33,171 bases of DNA, from the NCBI GenBank assembly GCA_029548445.1, contig JAKPNJ010000003.1, forward strand, positions 1 to 33,171, written 5' to 3'. Below the pieces are notes generated by a model. That model was not told the DNA's origin, searched no databases, and saw only the letters and a list, made by a program, of their open reading frames with translations. The DNA is from Bacillota bacterium (GTDB lineage: Bacteria > Bacillota > Clostridia > Saccharofermentanales > UBA5734). Position numbers and translations under genes: made by a program. Below are positions 16,412-25,466 of the stretch, piece by piece; positions within the stretch are counted from its first letter, which is position 1, and each line of letters begins with the position of its first letter.

Positions 16412-18808
16412 ATGGAAAACAGGGATCATGATTCCGGTCGGCGCCCCAGGGCGGTGATGATCGGCGCCGGCAACATCGGGCGCGGGTTCATCGGCGAGAC
16501 CTTCAGCCGGTCGGGCTATGACGTCGTGTTCGTGGATGTGGACGAGGCCCTGGTGGCCGCCCTGAACCGGGAGGGCCGTTATCCCGTCCGGGTGGTGTCG
16601 GACGAGGGCGATACCGAAACCCTGGTGGGACCGGTCCGGGCCGTATCCGGCCGGGATCCCGAGGCCGTGGCCCGGGAACTCGCGGAAGCCGACCTGGCCG
16701 CCACGGCGGTGGGCGCCGGGATCCTGCCCCGGATCGCCCCGGTGCTGGCCAAGGGGCTCCTGCTTCGCTGGAGCCGCGGAAACGGGCGGCCCCTGGACCT
16801 CCTGATCTGCGAAAACCTGATGGACGCCGACCGGATCCTGCGGGACCTGGTGGCCTCCCACCTGCCGCCCGGGGACCGGGAGCGCCTCGACCGGTCGGTG
16901 GGCTTCGTGGAGGCGTCCATCGGCCGGATGGTGCCGGTCATGACCCCGGAGCAGAAGGCGGAGAATCCCCTGCTCGTCTGTGTGGAAGCCTTCCGCACCC
17001 TCCCGGTGGACCGGGATGCCTTCCGGGGCCCCATTCCCGCTCTTGCGGACCTGGAACCCTTCAGCCCCTTCGGTTACCATCTCCGGCGCAAGCTTTACAT
17101 CCACAACATGGGCCATGCCCTGGTCGCCTACCTGGGGGCCCTGTCCGGACACGAGCGGATCCGGGATGCCGTCGAAGACCCTGAAATCCGGTCCCTTGCG
17201 GAAGCCGCCATGCACGAGTCGGCCGACGCCCTGTCCGCTGAGTACGGCGTGGACCGGGCCATCCTGCGGGACCATGTGGCGGACCTGCTGCACCGGTTCG
17301 GCAACCGGAAGCTGGGCGACACCATCGACCGGGTCGGCCGGGACCCCATGCGGAAACTGGCGGCCGACGACCGCCTGGCCGGCGCCGCCCGGTACTGCCT
17401 CGATCGCGGGGTCTTCCCGAGGGCCATCGCCGTCGGCCTCGCCGCCGCACTCCTCGCCAGGCAGGAAGACGACCCGGGATCCGCGGAGCTGGCCGCCCGC
17501 CTGTCGCAGGAAGGGCCCGAAGGCTTTCTCCGCTCCCATTGCGGCCTCGACGACCCCGGTCTCCTTCGGCATATCCTGGCCCTCGGAACCGCCCTGGCCG
17601 GCCTTCGCCAGGTCCGGTCCGCTCCCCCGCCCATGGTGGCCGGACATCTCTGCCTCGACATCAGTCCTGCGTTCCGGGACACCGGGGCCCGGGCCCTGTC
17701 CGACCTCCTCGTTCCCGGCAAGCTGGTCGATGTGGGCCAGGCCGTCCTGTCGACGGGCGGCGCCGTGTCCAATACGGGGCTATCCATTCGGCTCATGGGC
17801 CTGCCGGTCCGGCTGTCCGGCAAGGTGGGGCCCGACCTTTTCGGCGAGGGAGTGGGACGGACCCTGGACCGGTACGGCGGCCGGGAAGGCCTGATCGTCG
17901 ATCCCGAGGCCAGGACTTCCTACTCCATCGTCATCGCGCCGCCTGCCGTGGACCGGATCTTTCTCCATGATCCCGCCGCCAACGACACCTTCGGCGCCGA
18001 CGACCCGGACGAGGCCATGCTGCGGGAAGCCCCCCTCTTTCATTTCGGATATCCGCCCCTGATGCGGCGCATGTACCGCGACGACGGCGACGAACTGGTC
18101 CGGCTGCTCGCCCGGGTGCGGTCCGCAGGCGCCGCGGTCTCCCTGGACATGGCCCTGCCCGATCCCGCCTCGGAGGCGGGCCGCGCCGACTGGGCGGCCA
18201 TCCTGGCCCGGGCCCTGCCCCTGACCGACCTGTTCCTTCCCAGCCTGGAGGAATTGTTGTTCATGCTGGACCGTCCGGCCTTCCAGCGACTTCGGGAGGC
18301 AGGCGGCGACCCGGGCGGCCGATTCGGTCCGGAGGACCTGTCCGCCCTGGGGGACCGGCTTGTGCGCATGGGTGTCGCCATGGCCGCCATCAAGCTGGGC
18401 ACCCGCGGGTACTACCTGCGAACGGCCGGACCGGACCGGCTCCGGCACATGGGCCGCCTGTCCATGACGGATCCCGTCGCCGCCGCCCGCTGGGCCGACC
18501 GGGAACTCCACCACGAATGCTTTGTCGCGGAGCCCGTCGTATCCGCCTCGGGCGCAGGAGACGCCAGCATCGCCGGCTTCCTCTCCGGGCTGCTGACGGG
18601 ACTGGGGCCCGAGGATTGCCTTGCGCTGGCCAATGCGGCGGGGTCCCTCAATGTCCTGGTCCGGGAATCCGTGGGCGGCGTGAAGCCCCTGGTTGCCACC
18701 CTGGTCCGGATCCCGGGATGGGAGACGATCCCCGCCTGGCGGGAGTCCTCCTTCTTCGTTCCGACCGGTGCCGGAGCCTGCCGCAGGGGGCCCCGGGACC
18801 GGGCCTGA
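16412..18808 (+). CDS. Fusion protein: mannitol-1-phosphate 5-dehydrogenase-like domain plus PfkB-family carbohydrate kinase
   Basis: One uninterrupted 798-residue frame holds two enzymes. Residues about 13-400 are a mannitol dehydrogenase-type domain: Rossmann motif GAGNIGRGFIGETF at 18-31, LICENLMDADRIL at 131-143, and the catalytic-lysine motif KLYIHNMGHA with Lys227. Residues about 408-780 are a PfkB kinase: GHLCLDISPA, GGAVSNTGLS, LSGKVGPDLFGEGV, NDTFGADD, LFLPSLEELLFML, and ASGAGDASIAGF with the catalytic Asp717. A short Pro-rich joint (APPP, 404-407) connects them. Inference: the kinase phosphorylates fructose or a related ketose and the dehydrogenase interconverts the ketose phosphate with a polyol phosphate, so the isomerase upstream would feed it. 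A good Shine-Dalgarno (GGAGG) precedes the ATG. Base composition matches the neighbours. The two domain calls are firm; the substrates are not. Confidence 0.85.
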   Translation: MENRDHDSGRRPRAVMIGAGNIGRGFIGETFSRSGYDVVFVDVDEALVAALNREGRYPVRVVSDEGDTETLVGPVRAVSGRDPEAVARELAEADLAATAVGAGILPRIAPVLAKGLLLRWSRGNGRPLDLLICENLMDADRILRDLVASHLPPGDRERLDRSVGFVEASIGRMVPVMTPEQKAENPLLVCVEAFRTLPVDRDAFRGPIPALADLEPFSPFGYHLRRKLYIHNMGHALVAYLGALSGHERIRDAVEDPEIRSLAEAAMHESADALSAEYGVDRAILRDHVADLLHRFGNRKLGDTIDRVGRDPMRKLAADDRLAGAARYCLDRGVFPRAIAVGLAAALLARQEDDPGSAELAARLSQEGPEGFLRSHCGLDDPGLLRHILALGTALAGLRQVRSAPPPMVAGHLCLDISPAFRDTGARALSDLLVPGKLVDVGQAVLSTGGAVSNTGLSIRLMGLPVRLSGKVGPDLFGEGVGRTLDRYGGREGLIVDPEARTSYSIVIAPPAVDRIFLHDPAANDTFGADDPDEAMLREAPLFHFGYPPLMRRMYRDDGDELVRLLARVRSAGAAVSLDMALPDPASEAGRADWAAILARALPLTDLFLPSLEELLFMLDRPAFQRLREAGGDPGGRFGPEDLSALGDRLVRMGVAMAAIKLGTRGYYLRTAGPDRLRHMGRLSMTDPVAAARWADRELHHECFVAEPVVSASGAGDASIAGFLSGLLTGLGPEDCLALANAAGSLNVLVRESVGGVKPLVATLVRIPGWETIPAWRESSFFVPTGAGACRRGPRDRA

Positions 18809-18849
18809 CGCGGTTCCGTCACGCAGGTGACCATGCCGTACGCCATCGA

Positions 18850-18879
18850 TTGACAAACGTTCTGCCTGAATGGTAGAGT
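18850..18879 (+). promoter_or_regulatory. Promoter of the hrcA-dnaK operon
   Basis: A perfect TTGACA (18850-18855) is followed after 18 bases by TAGAGT (18874-18879) with TG one base before it (extended -10). Transcription would begin around 18886, at the left arm of CIRCE, so HrcA binding would block initiation. Confidence 0.8.
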
Positions 18880-18883
18880 GGCC

Positions 18884-18910
18884 TTAGCACTCGAGACAAA
18901 TGAGTGCTAA
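18884..18910. promoter_or_regulatory. CIRCE operator (HrcA binding site)
   Basis: Exact TTAGCACTC and GAGTGCTAA arms are separated by 9 bases (18893-18901), identical to the CIRCE consensus. It lies just downstream of the -10 and 39 bases before the hrcA ATG, so the whole heat-shock operon, including hrcA, should be repressed by HrcA. Confidence 0.98.
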
Positions 18911-18949
18911 GGCCTTTTCAGGCAGATCGGGGAAAGGAGGCGGACCCGC

Positions 18950-20125
18950 ATGGAAGCGTTGAACCGGCAGGGGCTGGACGAGCGGAAGCGACAGATTCTC
19001 AGGGCCATCGTCGACGACTATATCGAGACGGCCGAGCCGGTCGGCTCCAGGAACCTGGTGGACCGCCACGCCCTGAACCTGAGCTCCGCCACGGTCCGGA
19101 ACGAGATGTCCGACCTGGAATCCCTGGGGTACCTGGAGCAGCCCCACACCTCGGCGGGACGGATTCCGTCGGACCTGGGCTACCGGGAATATGTCGACCA
19201 CCTGATGCGGGTGGACGAGCTGACGCCGGAGGAGAGCGCGGCCATCCGCGACCGGCTGCGGGACAGCTTCGACGAAGTGACCGAGCTGCTCCGGAAAGCA
19301 TCCGGCGTCCTGGCCAGCCAAACCGGGTACACCTCCCTGGCCGTGACCCCCCGGGTCCGGCAGAGCCATCTCCGGCAGCTGAAGATGCTCATGATCGAGC
19401 CCGGCCGCGCCCTCGTGGTGGTGGTCCTGGCGGCCGGCGTCGTCAAGGACCGCCTGGTCCGGATTCCCGATGCCCTGGACGCCGACATGCTGGCCCGCAT
19501 TTCCTCCGCCATCGAGGAGGGGCTGTCGGGCATGCGGCTCGAGGACATCACGCTGGTGACGGTGGCCACCGCGGCCTCCCGGGCCCGCCTGCCGGAGACC
19601 CTCCTGAACCAGGTCCTCTACGAGGCCTATGTGTCCATCAAGCAGGCGGACAACCTGGAGGTCTACCTGGAGGGCCAGCACCGGATGCTGGAATACCCGG
19701 AGTTCCGGGATGTGGACCGGGCGCGGACTTACCTGGAAGCCATCCATCGGGACGGGATCATCGCCGGGTACCTGTCCGAGGATTCCTGCCCCGAACGGGA
19801 CGAGGAAGAGGACGAGGCCGACCCGCGGTTTGCGAAGACCGTGGATGACCAGGGCACCACCGCCGGCATTCGGCGCCGGTGTCCCTACATGATCCGGATC
19901 GGCCAGGAGATCTCCCTGGATGGCATGCGGGACTGCAGTTTCGTGACAACCACCTACAAGGTCGGGGACCGGATCGTCGGCAATATCGGCGTCATCGGGC
20001 CGAAGCGGATGGAATACGCCCGGGTGGTGTCCAACATCCAGTTTGTAAGGAAGGCCCTCAACGAAAACCTGCGGCGGCTGATGGTACGCTACGGAAAGCA
20101 AGGGACGGAGGAAGACGGACGATGA
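18950..20125 (+). CDS. hrcA: Heat-inducible transcription repressor HrcA
   Basis: HrcA binds CIRCE and represses chaperone genes; GroEL helps it fold. The N-terminal winged helix is clear: RKRQILRAIVDDYIETAEPV at about 12-31, SSATVRNEMSDLE at 45-57 and HTSAGRIPSDLGYREYVD at 66-83. The C-terminal GAF-like dimerisation domain ends GDRIVGNIGVIGPKRMEYAR. At 391 residues it is about 40-50 longer than usual. The extra length includes an acidic stretch at roughly 278-312 (CPERDEEEDEADPRF and onward) placed before the MIRIGQEISL strand. The ATG has a perfect AAAGGAGG about 8 bases upstream, and the stop overlaps grpE by 4 bases (ATGA). Autoregulation through the upstream CIRCE is expected. Confidence 0.95.
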   Translation: MEALNRQGLDERKRQILRAIVDDYIETAEPVGSRNLVDRHALNLSSATVRNEMSDLESLGYLEQPHTSAGRIPSDLGYREYVDHLMRVDELTPEESAAIRDRLRDSFDEVTELLRKASGVLASQTGYTSLAVTPRVRQSHLRQLKMLMIEPGRALVVVVLAAGVVKDRLVRIPDALDADMLARISSAIEEGLSGMRLEDITLVTVATAASRARLPETLLNQVLYEAYVSIKQADNLEVYLEGQHRMLEYPEFRDVDRARTYLEAIHRDGIIAGYLSEDSCPERDEEEDEADPRFAKTVDDQGTTAGIRRRCPYMIRIGQEISLDGMRDCSFVTTTYKVGDRIVGNIGVIGPKRMEYARVVSNIQFVRKALNENLRRLMVRYGKQGTEEDGR

Positions 20126-20757
20126 AGCGACATGGCACACATCCCGGGGAGGACAAAACCCCCCGGGACGGGGGAGCGGCCGGTGCCGGAGCGCCTGGGA
20201 CCGCCGCAGATACGGCGGGACAGGCCGGTGGACCGGCTGCCGAGCCGGCGGTCGAGCCGGCGGTCGAGCCGGCGGCAGGACAGGCCGGCGATGCCGATGT
20301 CCGGGAGCCGGTTGAAGCCGATCCCGCGGTCCTGCTGGCGGACCTGTCGGACCAATATCTGCGCCTGGCGGCGGAATACGACAATTTCCGTCGCCGGACG
20401 CAGAAAGAAAAGGAAGCGCTCTACGCGGACGCCCGGGCGGATGTCTCCCGGGAGTGGCTGCCCGTCCTGGACTCCATGGAGTCGGCCATCTCGGCCCTGT
20501 CCGGACTGGAGGGCGATGTGGCCCGGCGCAGTGCCGATGGCGTTTCGCTGGTTCTCCGGCAGGCGAGGGATGTACTGGACCGGCTGGGGATACGGGAGAT
20601 CGACGCCTGCGGGGAGCCCTTCGATCCGGAACTCCACGAGGCCGTGGTCCACGAGCCCGGCGACGGGGGGGTGCCCAAGGTGCTGGGCGTGCTGAGGAAA
20701 GGATATCGGACCCAGGACCGGGTGCTGCGACACAGCCTGGTCAGGGTAGGAGACTGA
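20122..20757 (+). CDS. grpE: DnaK nucleotide exchange factor GrpE
   Basis: GrpE releases ADP from DnaK and acts as a thermosensor. The start overlaps the hrcA stop and gives 211 residues. An acidic, Ala/Pro/Gly-rich disordered N terminus (about 1-65) contains an AEPAVEPAVEPA repeat. The coiled-coil region (about 66-105) has LRLAAEYDNFRRRTQKEK. The C-terminal beta domain ends GEPFDPELHEAVVHE and VLRKGYRTQDRVLRHSLVRV, the GrpE signature. The position between hrcA and dnaK confirms the call. It is translated from the CIRCE-controlled transcript. The N-terminal repeat is encoded by a 12-base tandem repeat annotated separately. Confidence 0.95.
   Translation: MKRHGTHPGEDKTPRDGGAAGAGAPGTAADTAGQAGGPAAEPAVEPAVEPAAGQAGDADVREPVEADPAVLLADLSDQYLRLAAEYDNFRRRTQKEKEALYADARADVSREWLPVLDSMESAISALSGLEGDVARRSADGVSLVLRQARDVLDRLGIREIDACGEPFDPELHEAVVHEPGDGGVPKVLGVLRKGYRTQDRVLRHSLVRVGD
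20241..20276 (+). repeat. Three 12-base tandem repeats within grpE
   Basis: Units of CGAGCCGGCGGT start at 20241, 20253 and 20265, the third differing only in its last base. They encode the Glu-Pro-Ala-Val type repeats in the disordered N terminus of GrpE and keep the frame. Confidence 0.8.
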
Positions 20758-20850
20758 TTTGTCCTGCGGCGGGCCGTCCGGCCTGCCGTCCAGGATTTCA
20801 GATAGGAATCGACCCAATCGGGATACAATAGCCAGAGGAGGCGAACCCAC

Positions 20851-22680
20851 ATGCCGAAAGTCATCGGAATCGATCTTGGAACCACGAACTCCTGCGTCGC
20901 CGTCATGGAAGGCGGAGAACCGGTGGTCATCCCCAATGCGGAAGGGAACCGCACCACCCCCTCGGTGGTGGCGTTCACCCGCACCGGGGAGCGACTGGTG
21001 GGCCAGGTCGCCAAGCGCCAGGCCATCACCAACCCGGACCGGACCGTGACCTCCATCAAGCGGGAGATGGGGACGGACCACAAGATCCGAATTGACGACA
21101 AGGTCCATACCCCCCAGGACATTTCCGCCATGATCCTCCAGAAGCTGAAGGCGGACGCGGAAGCCTACCTGGGCGAGACCGTGACCCAGGCCGTCATTAC
21201 CGTGCCGGCCTACTTCAGCGACTCCCAGCGACAGGCCACCAAGGACGCGGGACGGATCGCGGGCCTGGAAGTGCTGCGCATCATCAACGAGCCCACCGCC
21301 GCCTCCCTGGCCTATGGCCTGGACAAGGAACACGACCAGAAAATCCTGGTTTTCGACCTGGGCGGCGGTACGTTCGACGTATCGGTCCTGGAGATCGGGG
21401 ACGGGGTCTTCGAGGTCCTGGCCACCGCCGGCAACAACCGGCTGGGCGGCGACGACTTCGACCAGAAGGTCATCGAATGGCTTGTGGACGGATTCCGGAA
21501 GGAACAGGGCATCGACCTGCGCAATGACCGCATGGCCATGCAGCGCCTCAAGGAAGCCGCCGAGAAGGCCAAGATCGAGCTGTCCGGCGTCACCGCGAGC
21601 AACATCAACCTGCCCTTCATTACCGCCGACGCCTCCGGTCCCAAGCACCTGGACGTGACCCTGACCCGGGCCAAGTTCGACGAGCTGACGGCGGACCTGG
21701 TGGAGAAGACCATGGGTCCCCTGCGCCAGGCCATGAAGGATTCCGGCCTGATGCCCGAGAAGATCGACAAGATCCTGCTGGTGGGCGGCTCCACCCGGAC
21801 CCCGGCGGTCCAGGAGGCCGTCAAGAACTACTTCAAGAAAGAACCTTTCAAGGGCATCAACCCCGACGAATGCGTGGCTGTGGGAGCTGCCATCCAGGCT
21901 GCCGTGCTGACCGGCGACGTGAAGAACCTGCTGCTCCTGGACGTGACGCCCCTCTCCCTGGGCATCGAAACCCTGGGCGGTGTCTTTACGCGGATCATCG
22001 ACCGCAACACCACCATCCCGACCAAGAAGAGCCAGGTCTTTTCCACCGCCGCCGACGGCCAGACCCAGGTGGAAGTCCATGTGCTCCAGGGCGAGCGGGA
22101 AATGGCCATGTACAACAAGACCCTCGGCAAGTTCAGCCTGGACGGCATCCCGCCGGCTCCCCGGGGCGTTCCCCAGATCGAGGTTACCTTCGACATCGAC
22201 GCCAACGGCATCGTCCACGTGGGCGCCAAGGACATGGGAACCGGCCGGGAGCAGCACATCACCATCACTGCGTCCACCAACCTGACCGAGGACGAGATCA
22301 AGGCCAAGGTCAAGGAGGCCGAGCTCCACGCCTCCGAGGACAAGAAGCGCAAGGAAGAGGTGGATATCCGCAACGAGGCGGACGCCGCCGTGTACCAGGC
22401 GGAGAAGATGCTGAAGGAGACCGGCGACAAGCTGGAAAGCGACGAGCGAAGCCGGATCCAGTCGGCGGTGGACCGCCTGAAGTCCAGCCTGTCCGGCACC
22501 TCCCCCGACCAGGTCAAGGCCGATTCCGAAGAGCTCCGCAAGGTGTTCTACGAGGTGTCGGAGAATCTCTACAAGCGCCAGGCACCGGGTGCCGGCCCCC
22601 AGGGACCCGGACCGGACTTCGGCGCGGACGCGGGCCCGGGGGATGCAGGCGGATTCAAGGATGCGGGCGGAGACGCCTGA
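20851..22680 (+). CDS. dnaK: Chaperone protein DnaK (Hsp70)
   Basis: DnaK is the ATP-driven Hsp70 that binds exposed hydrophobic segments with DnaJ and GrpE. The 609-residue protein has [20 protein letters not shown] at the start, [44 protein letters not shown], the linker [18 protein letters not shown], and a substrate domain with [13 protein letters not shown]. The C-terminal tail is Gly/Pro/Asp-rich. The length is that of Gram-positive DnaK. GAGGAGG lies about 9 bases before the ATG. The 93-base gap after grpE contains a TACAAT hexamer but no good -35, so transcription from the CIRCE promoter is the likely source. A strong hairpin follows the stop. Confidence 0.98.
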   Translation: MPKVIGIDLGTTNSCVAVMEGGEPVVIPNAEGNRTTPSVVAFTRTGERLVGQVAKRQAITNPDRTVTSIKREMGTDHKIRIDDKVHTPQDISAMILQKLKADAEAYLGETVTQAVITVPAYFSDSQRQATKDAGRIAGLEVLRIINEPTAASLAYGLDKEHDQKILVFDLGGGTFDVSVLEIGDGVFEVLATAGNNRLGGDDFDQKVIEWLVDGFRKEQGIDLRNDRMAMQRLKEAAEKAKIELSGVTASNINLPFITADASGPKHLDVTLTRAKFDELTADLVEKTMGPLRQAMKDSGLMPEKIDKILLVGGSTRTPAVQEAVKNYFKKEPFKGINPDECVAVGAAIQAAVLTGDVKNLLLLDVTPLSLGIETLGGVFTRIIDRNTTIPTKKSQVFSTAADGQTQVEVHVLQGEREMAMYNKTLGKFSLDGIPPAPRGVPQIEVTFDIDANGIVHVGAKDMGTGREQHITITASTNLTEDEIKAKVKEAELHASEDKKRKEEVDIRNEADAAVYQAEKMLKETGDKLESDERSRIQSAVDRLKSSLSGTSPDQVKADSEELRKVFYEVSENLYKRQAPGAGPQGPGPDFGADAGPGDAGGFKDAGGDA

Positions 22681-22712
22681 TCCGGACCCGGAACGTCGTT
22701 CCCGCCGGAGCG

Positions 22713-22741
22713 GCGCCATGGCACGGACCGTGCCGTGGCGC
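22713..22741 (+). other. Strong hairpin in the dnaK-dnaJ intergenic region
   Basis: The 14-base arms GCGCCATGGCACGG and CCGTGCCGTGGCGC flank a single central base. They pair throughout with one G-T wobble, giving a stem of about 13 pairs and a 3-base loop. No T-run follows, so it is not a standard terminator; it could limit read-through or set mRNA stability. Confidence 0.6.
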
Positions 22742-22783
22742 TGCGCTGCGAAGCGGGCGTGACAATGGAGGAGGAGCCGCCAG

Positions 22784-23917
22784 GTGCCGGAGAAGCGCGA
22801 CTACTATGAAGTGCTGGGGGTCCAGCGGACCGCCGCCGAGGACGACCTGAAGAAGGCCTACCGGAAGCTGGCCAAGAAGTACCATCCGGATATGAATCCG
22901 GGGGACAAGGAAGCCGAGTCCCGGTTCAAGGAGGCCAACGAGGCCTATGCCGTGCTGTCGGATCCCGAGAAGCGGGCCAAGTACGACCAGTACGGCCACG
23001 CCGGCATGGACGGACAGGGGTTCGGATTCGATCCGTCCGGGTTGAACATCGACCTCGAGGACATCTTCGGCTCCTTCTTCGGCGGGTTCGGCCAGTCTTC
23101 CCGCCGCCGGCAGGGGCCCCAGCGGGGCGCAAACCTCAAGTACCGGATGGGACTCGACTTCCTGGAGGCCGCCTTCGGCGTCGAGAAGGACATCACCATC
23201 ACGAAAGAGGACCTCTGTGAAGCCTGCCGGGGCAGCGGAAGCCGGGACGGGTCGACGCCGGTTCCCTGCGGTGCGTGCCATGGGACCGGGCAGGTCAGTT
23301 CCCGCCAGCAGACCCTCTTCGGCAATGTCATGACCTCCCGGCCCTGTCCGTCCTGCGGCGGAACCGGCAGCCAGATCCAGGACCCCTGTCCCGAATGCCG
23401 GGGATCGGGCCGGAAAAACCGGTCGAAAAAACTTCGAATCAAGGTGCCGGCCGGCATCAACGACGGCGAAATGCTGACCATGAGGAACGAGGGCGAGCCG
23501 GGCGCCCGGGGAGGACCGCCAGGCGACCTGTACGTGGAGATCCACATCCGGCCCCACCCGGTCTTCCAGCGCCAGGGCTACGACACCTACTGCGAGGTGC
23601 CCGTGACCTTTGCCCAGGCAGCCCTGGGCGGCGACATCGAAGTGCCGACCATCGACGGGCCCTCGACCTACTCCCTGCGGGAGGGAACCCAACCCGAGGA
23701 GGTCCTCCGGCTCCGCGGCAAGGGCATTCCCCACCTGAACCGCCCCGGCCAGCGGGGGGACCATATCGTCAAGGTGACCGTGGAGATTCCCAGGCACCTG
23801 GGGGGCCGGCAGAAGGACTTGCTGCGGGAGTTCGAATCCCTGTCCCAGGACCGGCAGTACGAGAACCGGAAGCGCTTCTCGGACCGGATCCGGGACCTGT
23901 TCCGGGATCGTCCGTGA
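22784..23917 (+). CDS. dnaJ: Chaperone protein DnaJ (Hsp40)
   Basis: DnaJ delivers clients to DnaK and stimulates its ATPase. The start is GTG at 22784, which gives the canonical opening [10 protein letters not shown] and has GGAGGAGGAG 8-9 bases upstream. The 377-residue protein has the J domain with HPD at 34-36 and a short Gly/Phe-rich segment ([10 protein letters not shown]). Four CxxCxGxG zinc repeats follow ([32 protein letters not shown]). The C-terminal domain has [13 protein letters not shown]. All four zinc repeats are complete, so this is a type I DnaJ. The stop overlaps the GTG of prmA (GTGA). Confidence 0.97.
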   Translation: MPEKRDYYEVLGVQRTAAEDDLKKAYRKLAKKYHPDMNPGDKEAESRFKEANEAYAVLSDPEKRAKYDQYGHAGMDGQGFGFDPSGLNIDLEDIFGSFFGGFGQSSRRRQGPQRGANLKYRMGLDFLEAAFGVEKDITITKEDLCEACRGSGSRDGSTPVPCGACHGTGQVSSRQQTLFGNVMTSRPCPSCGGTGSQIQDPCPECRGSGRKNRSKKLRIKVPAGINDGEMLTMRNEGEPGARGGPPGDLYVEIHIRPHPVFQRQGYDTYCEVPVTFAQAALGGDIEVPTIDGPSTYSLREGTQPEEVLRLRGKGIPHLNRPGQRGDHIVKVTVEIPRHLGGRQKDLLREFESLSQDRQYENRKRFSDRIRDLFRDRP

Positions 23918-24966
23918 ACTGGCTGGAGGTCCGGGTCGACACCACGCCGGAGGCCCTGGACGCGGTATGCGAGCTCCTTCTGTCCGCCGGGGCCGGCGGG
24001 GTCGACATCCGCGACGCCGGTGAATTCCGGCGATTTCTCGATGCATCCCGGCCCGACTGGGATTATGTGGAGGAGAGCCTTCTCCGGGACATGGCGGAAG
24101 GCCCCACCCGCGTGACGGCCTACCTGGCGGACGGGCCGGCCGGTCGGGACTGCCTGGCCGCCATTCGCGACGCCCTGGAGCGCCTGCGCCGATTGGCGGA
24201 GGACCCCGGGTTCGGCCTGGATCCCGGGACCCTGGCCCTGGACGTGGCGCGCCGGGACGGCGAGGACTGGGAAATCGCCTGGAAGCGTCACTTCACGCCG
24301 TTTCCCGTCGGGAAGCGCCTGTTTGTCCTGCCTGCCTGGCTGCCGGAGCCTCCCGGACTGGACCGGACCGTATTCCGCCTGGAACCGGGAGCCCTTTTCG
24401 GTACCGGTCTCCACGCCACCACCCGGCTCTGCCTCGAGGAAATCGAAACCCGCCTGCAACCCGGGATGCGGGTCCTGGACCTGGGTTGCGGCACGGGGAT
24501 TCTTTCCGTCGTCGCCCTCCAGCTGGGCGCCGGCTCGGCCGTGGCGGCGGACCGGGATCCCGCCGCCGGGGACATCGCCCGGGACAATGCCCTCCGGAAC
24601 GGGGTCCCCCTGGACCGGTACCGGGTCCTGGCCGGCGACCTGCTGGACGAAACCGCCGGAAACCTGCTCCAACAGATGGCGGATCCGCCGGCGGACCTGG
24701 TCCTGGCCAACATCGTGGCCGATGTCCTGATTCCCCTGGTTCCCCGGATTCCCGGACTCCTCGCCCCCGGCGGCGTCTTCGTCCTGTCCGGCATCCTCGT
24801 GTCCCGGGTCGGCGAGATGGCGGCGGCGCTGCACCAGGCCGGGTTCGCGATCCTGTCCCGACGGGACGAGGAAGACTGGACCTGCCTGGCCTGCCGGCCG
24901 GCTGACAAGGGGGGATTGCCAGATGATGCCCACCACCGGGAAAAAACCGAAATCCCCATTTCCTGA
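23914..24966 (+). CDS. prmA: Ribosomal protein L11 methyltransferase
   Basis: PrmA transfers methyl groups from SAM to L11. The GTG at 23914 overlaps the dnaJ stop and matches the usual opening [17 protein letters not shown], giving 350 residues. It has an N-terminal L11-recognition domain, then the motif block [36 protein letters not shown], the SAM-binding loop [16 protein letters not shown] and [13 protein letters not shown]. These are diagnostic for PrmA. The C-terminal tail (about 330-350) is charged and overlaps the next gene by 44 bases. The position after dnaJ is standard for Bacillota heat-shock operons. Confidence 0.93.
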   Translation: MNWLEVRVDTTPEALDAVCELLLSAGAGGVDIRDAGEFRRFLDASRPDWDYVEESLLRDMAEGPTRVTAYLADGPAGRDCLAAIRDALERLRRLAEDPGFGLDPGTLALDVARRDGEDWEIAWKRHFTPFPVGKRLFVLPAWLPEPPGLDRTVFRLEPGALFGTGLHATTRLCLEEIETRLQPGMRVLDLGCGTGILSVVALQLGAGSAVAADRDPAAGDIARDNALRNGVPLDRYRVLAGDLLDETAGNLLQQMADPPADLVLANIVADVLIPLVPRIPGLLAPGGVFVLSGILVSRVGEMAAALHQAGFAILSRRDEEDWTCLACRPADKGGLPDDAHHREKTEIPIS

Positions 24967-25345
24967 ACCAGGGGCCGCTGCGGGACCCACCTTCCGGGAC
25001 CTGGTGCTCCATTGGGTCGGACGGATTCCGGCGGGACAGGTCGCGACTTACGGGCAGTTGGCGGTCCTCGCCGGCGCTCCCCGGGCGGGACGACAGGCGG
25101 GATGGGCCGTGGCCCGGCCGCCCCGGTCCCTGGATGGCCTGCCGTTTCATCGGGTGGTGTCCCGGGATGGCCGGCTCGCGCCTCCGGACGTGTTCGGAGG
25201 ACCCGGGAACCAGAGACGGATGCTGGAGCGGGAAGGGGTGGCCTTCCTGCCGGACGGCCGGGTCGACCTGGACCTATGCCGGTTCCGGCCCCTGGCCCAG
25301 CCAGGGCCCGAACCGCCAGGAAATGAAAAAAGTGAAAAACTGTAA
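24923..25345 (+). CDS. Alkyltransferase-like (ATL) protein with Phe at the active-site position
   Basis: The 140-residue protein is the DNA-binding domain of the O6-alkylguanine alkyltransferase family: RIPAGQVATYGQLAVLAGAP (about 34-53), RQAGWAVA with the arginine-finger region (57-64), and LPFHRVVSRDG (73-83). The family motif P-C-H-R is P-F-H-R here, so the alkyl-accepting Cys is replaced by Phe75 and the protein cannot repair by the normal mechanism. Known ATL proteins usually have Trp at this position and flag lesions for nucleotide excision repair. The ATG at 24923, with AAGGGGGG upstream, lies inside the prmA end. An N-terminal extension of about 20 residues precedes the domain. A role in damage recognition is inference. 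Confidence 0.8.
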   Translation: MMPTTGKKPKSPFPEPGAAAGPTFRDLVLHWVGRIPAGQVATYGQLAVLAGAPRAGRQAGWAVARPPRSLDGLPFHRVVSRDGRLAPPDVFGGPGNQRRMLEREGVAFLPDGRVDLDLCRFRPLAQPGPEPPGNEKSEKL

Positions 25346-25381
25346 CCTGGGACAAGAAAATTCGAGAACATCCCGGAAATG

Positions 25382-25410
25382 TTGACATTATGCAAAAACG
25401 GAATCATAAT
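25382..25410 (+). promoter_or_regulatory. Strong sigma-A promoter of the BlaI-type gene
   Basis: A perfect TTGACA and CATAAT (5 of 6) are 17 bases apart in an AT-rich stretch that stands out from the GC-rich surroundings. Transcription would begin near 25417, with the 17-base inverted repeat just downstream and an AAAGGAGG Shine-Dalgarno before the ATG. Confidence 0.8.
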
Positions 25411-25424
25411 GGGATTAAACAGTT

Positions 25425-25441
25425 GGAAATACCGGATTTCC
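25425..25441. promoter_or_regulatory. Perfect inverted repeat, candidate BlaI-type operator
   Basis: GGAAAT and ATTTCC flank ACCGG, just downstream of the expected transcription start. A further GGAAAT copy lies at 25375-25380, just upstream of the -35. This placement suits autorepression by the BlaI-type protein, though it is not the classical TACA-TGTA box. Confidence 0.45.
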
Positions 25442-25466
25442 GGTCTGTGCAAAGGAGGTCGTCCCG

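Noticed and set aside
20758-20850. TACAAT hexamer before dnaK as a separate promoter
   Set aside because: No acceptable -35 is found at 16-18 bases; the CIRCE-controlled promoter upstream of hrcA is sufficient.
20089-22719. Long open frame on the - strand opposite grpE and dnaK
   Set aside because: Antisense frames over dnaK are a known artefact of its codon use; the translation shows no family features and there is no ribosome binding site.
25346-25466. AT-rich stretch before the BlaI-type gene as a sign of horizontal transfer
   Set aside because: The low GC is limited to the promoter and operator region and the first codons; the rest of the gene matches its neighbours.
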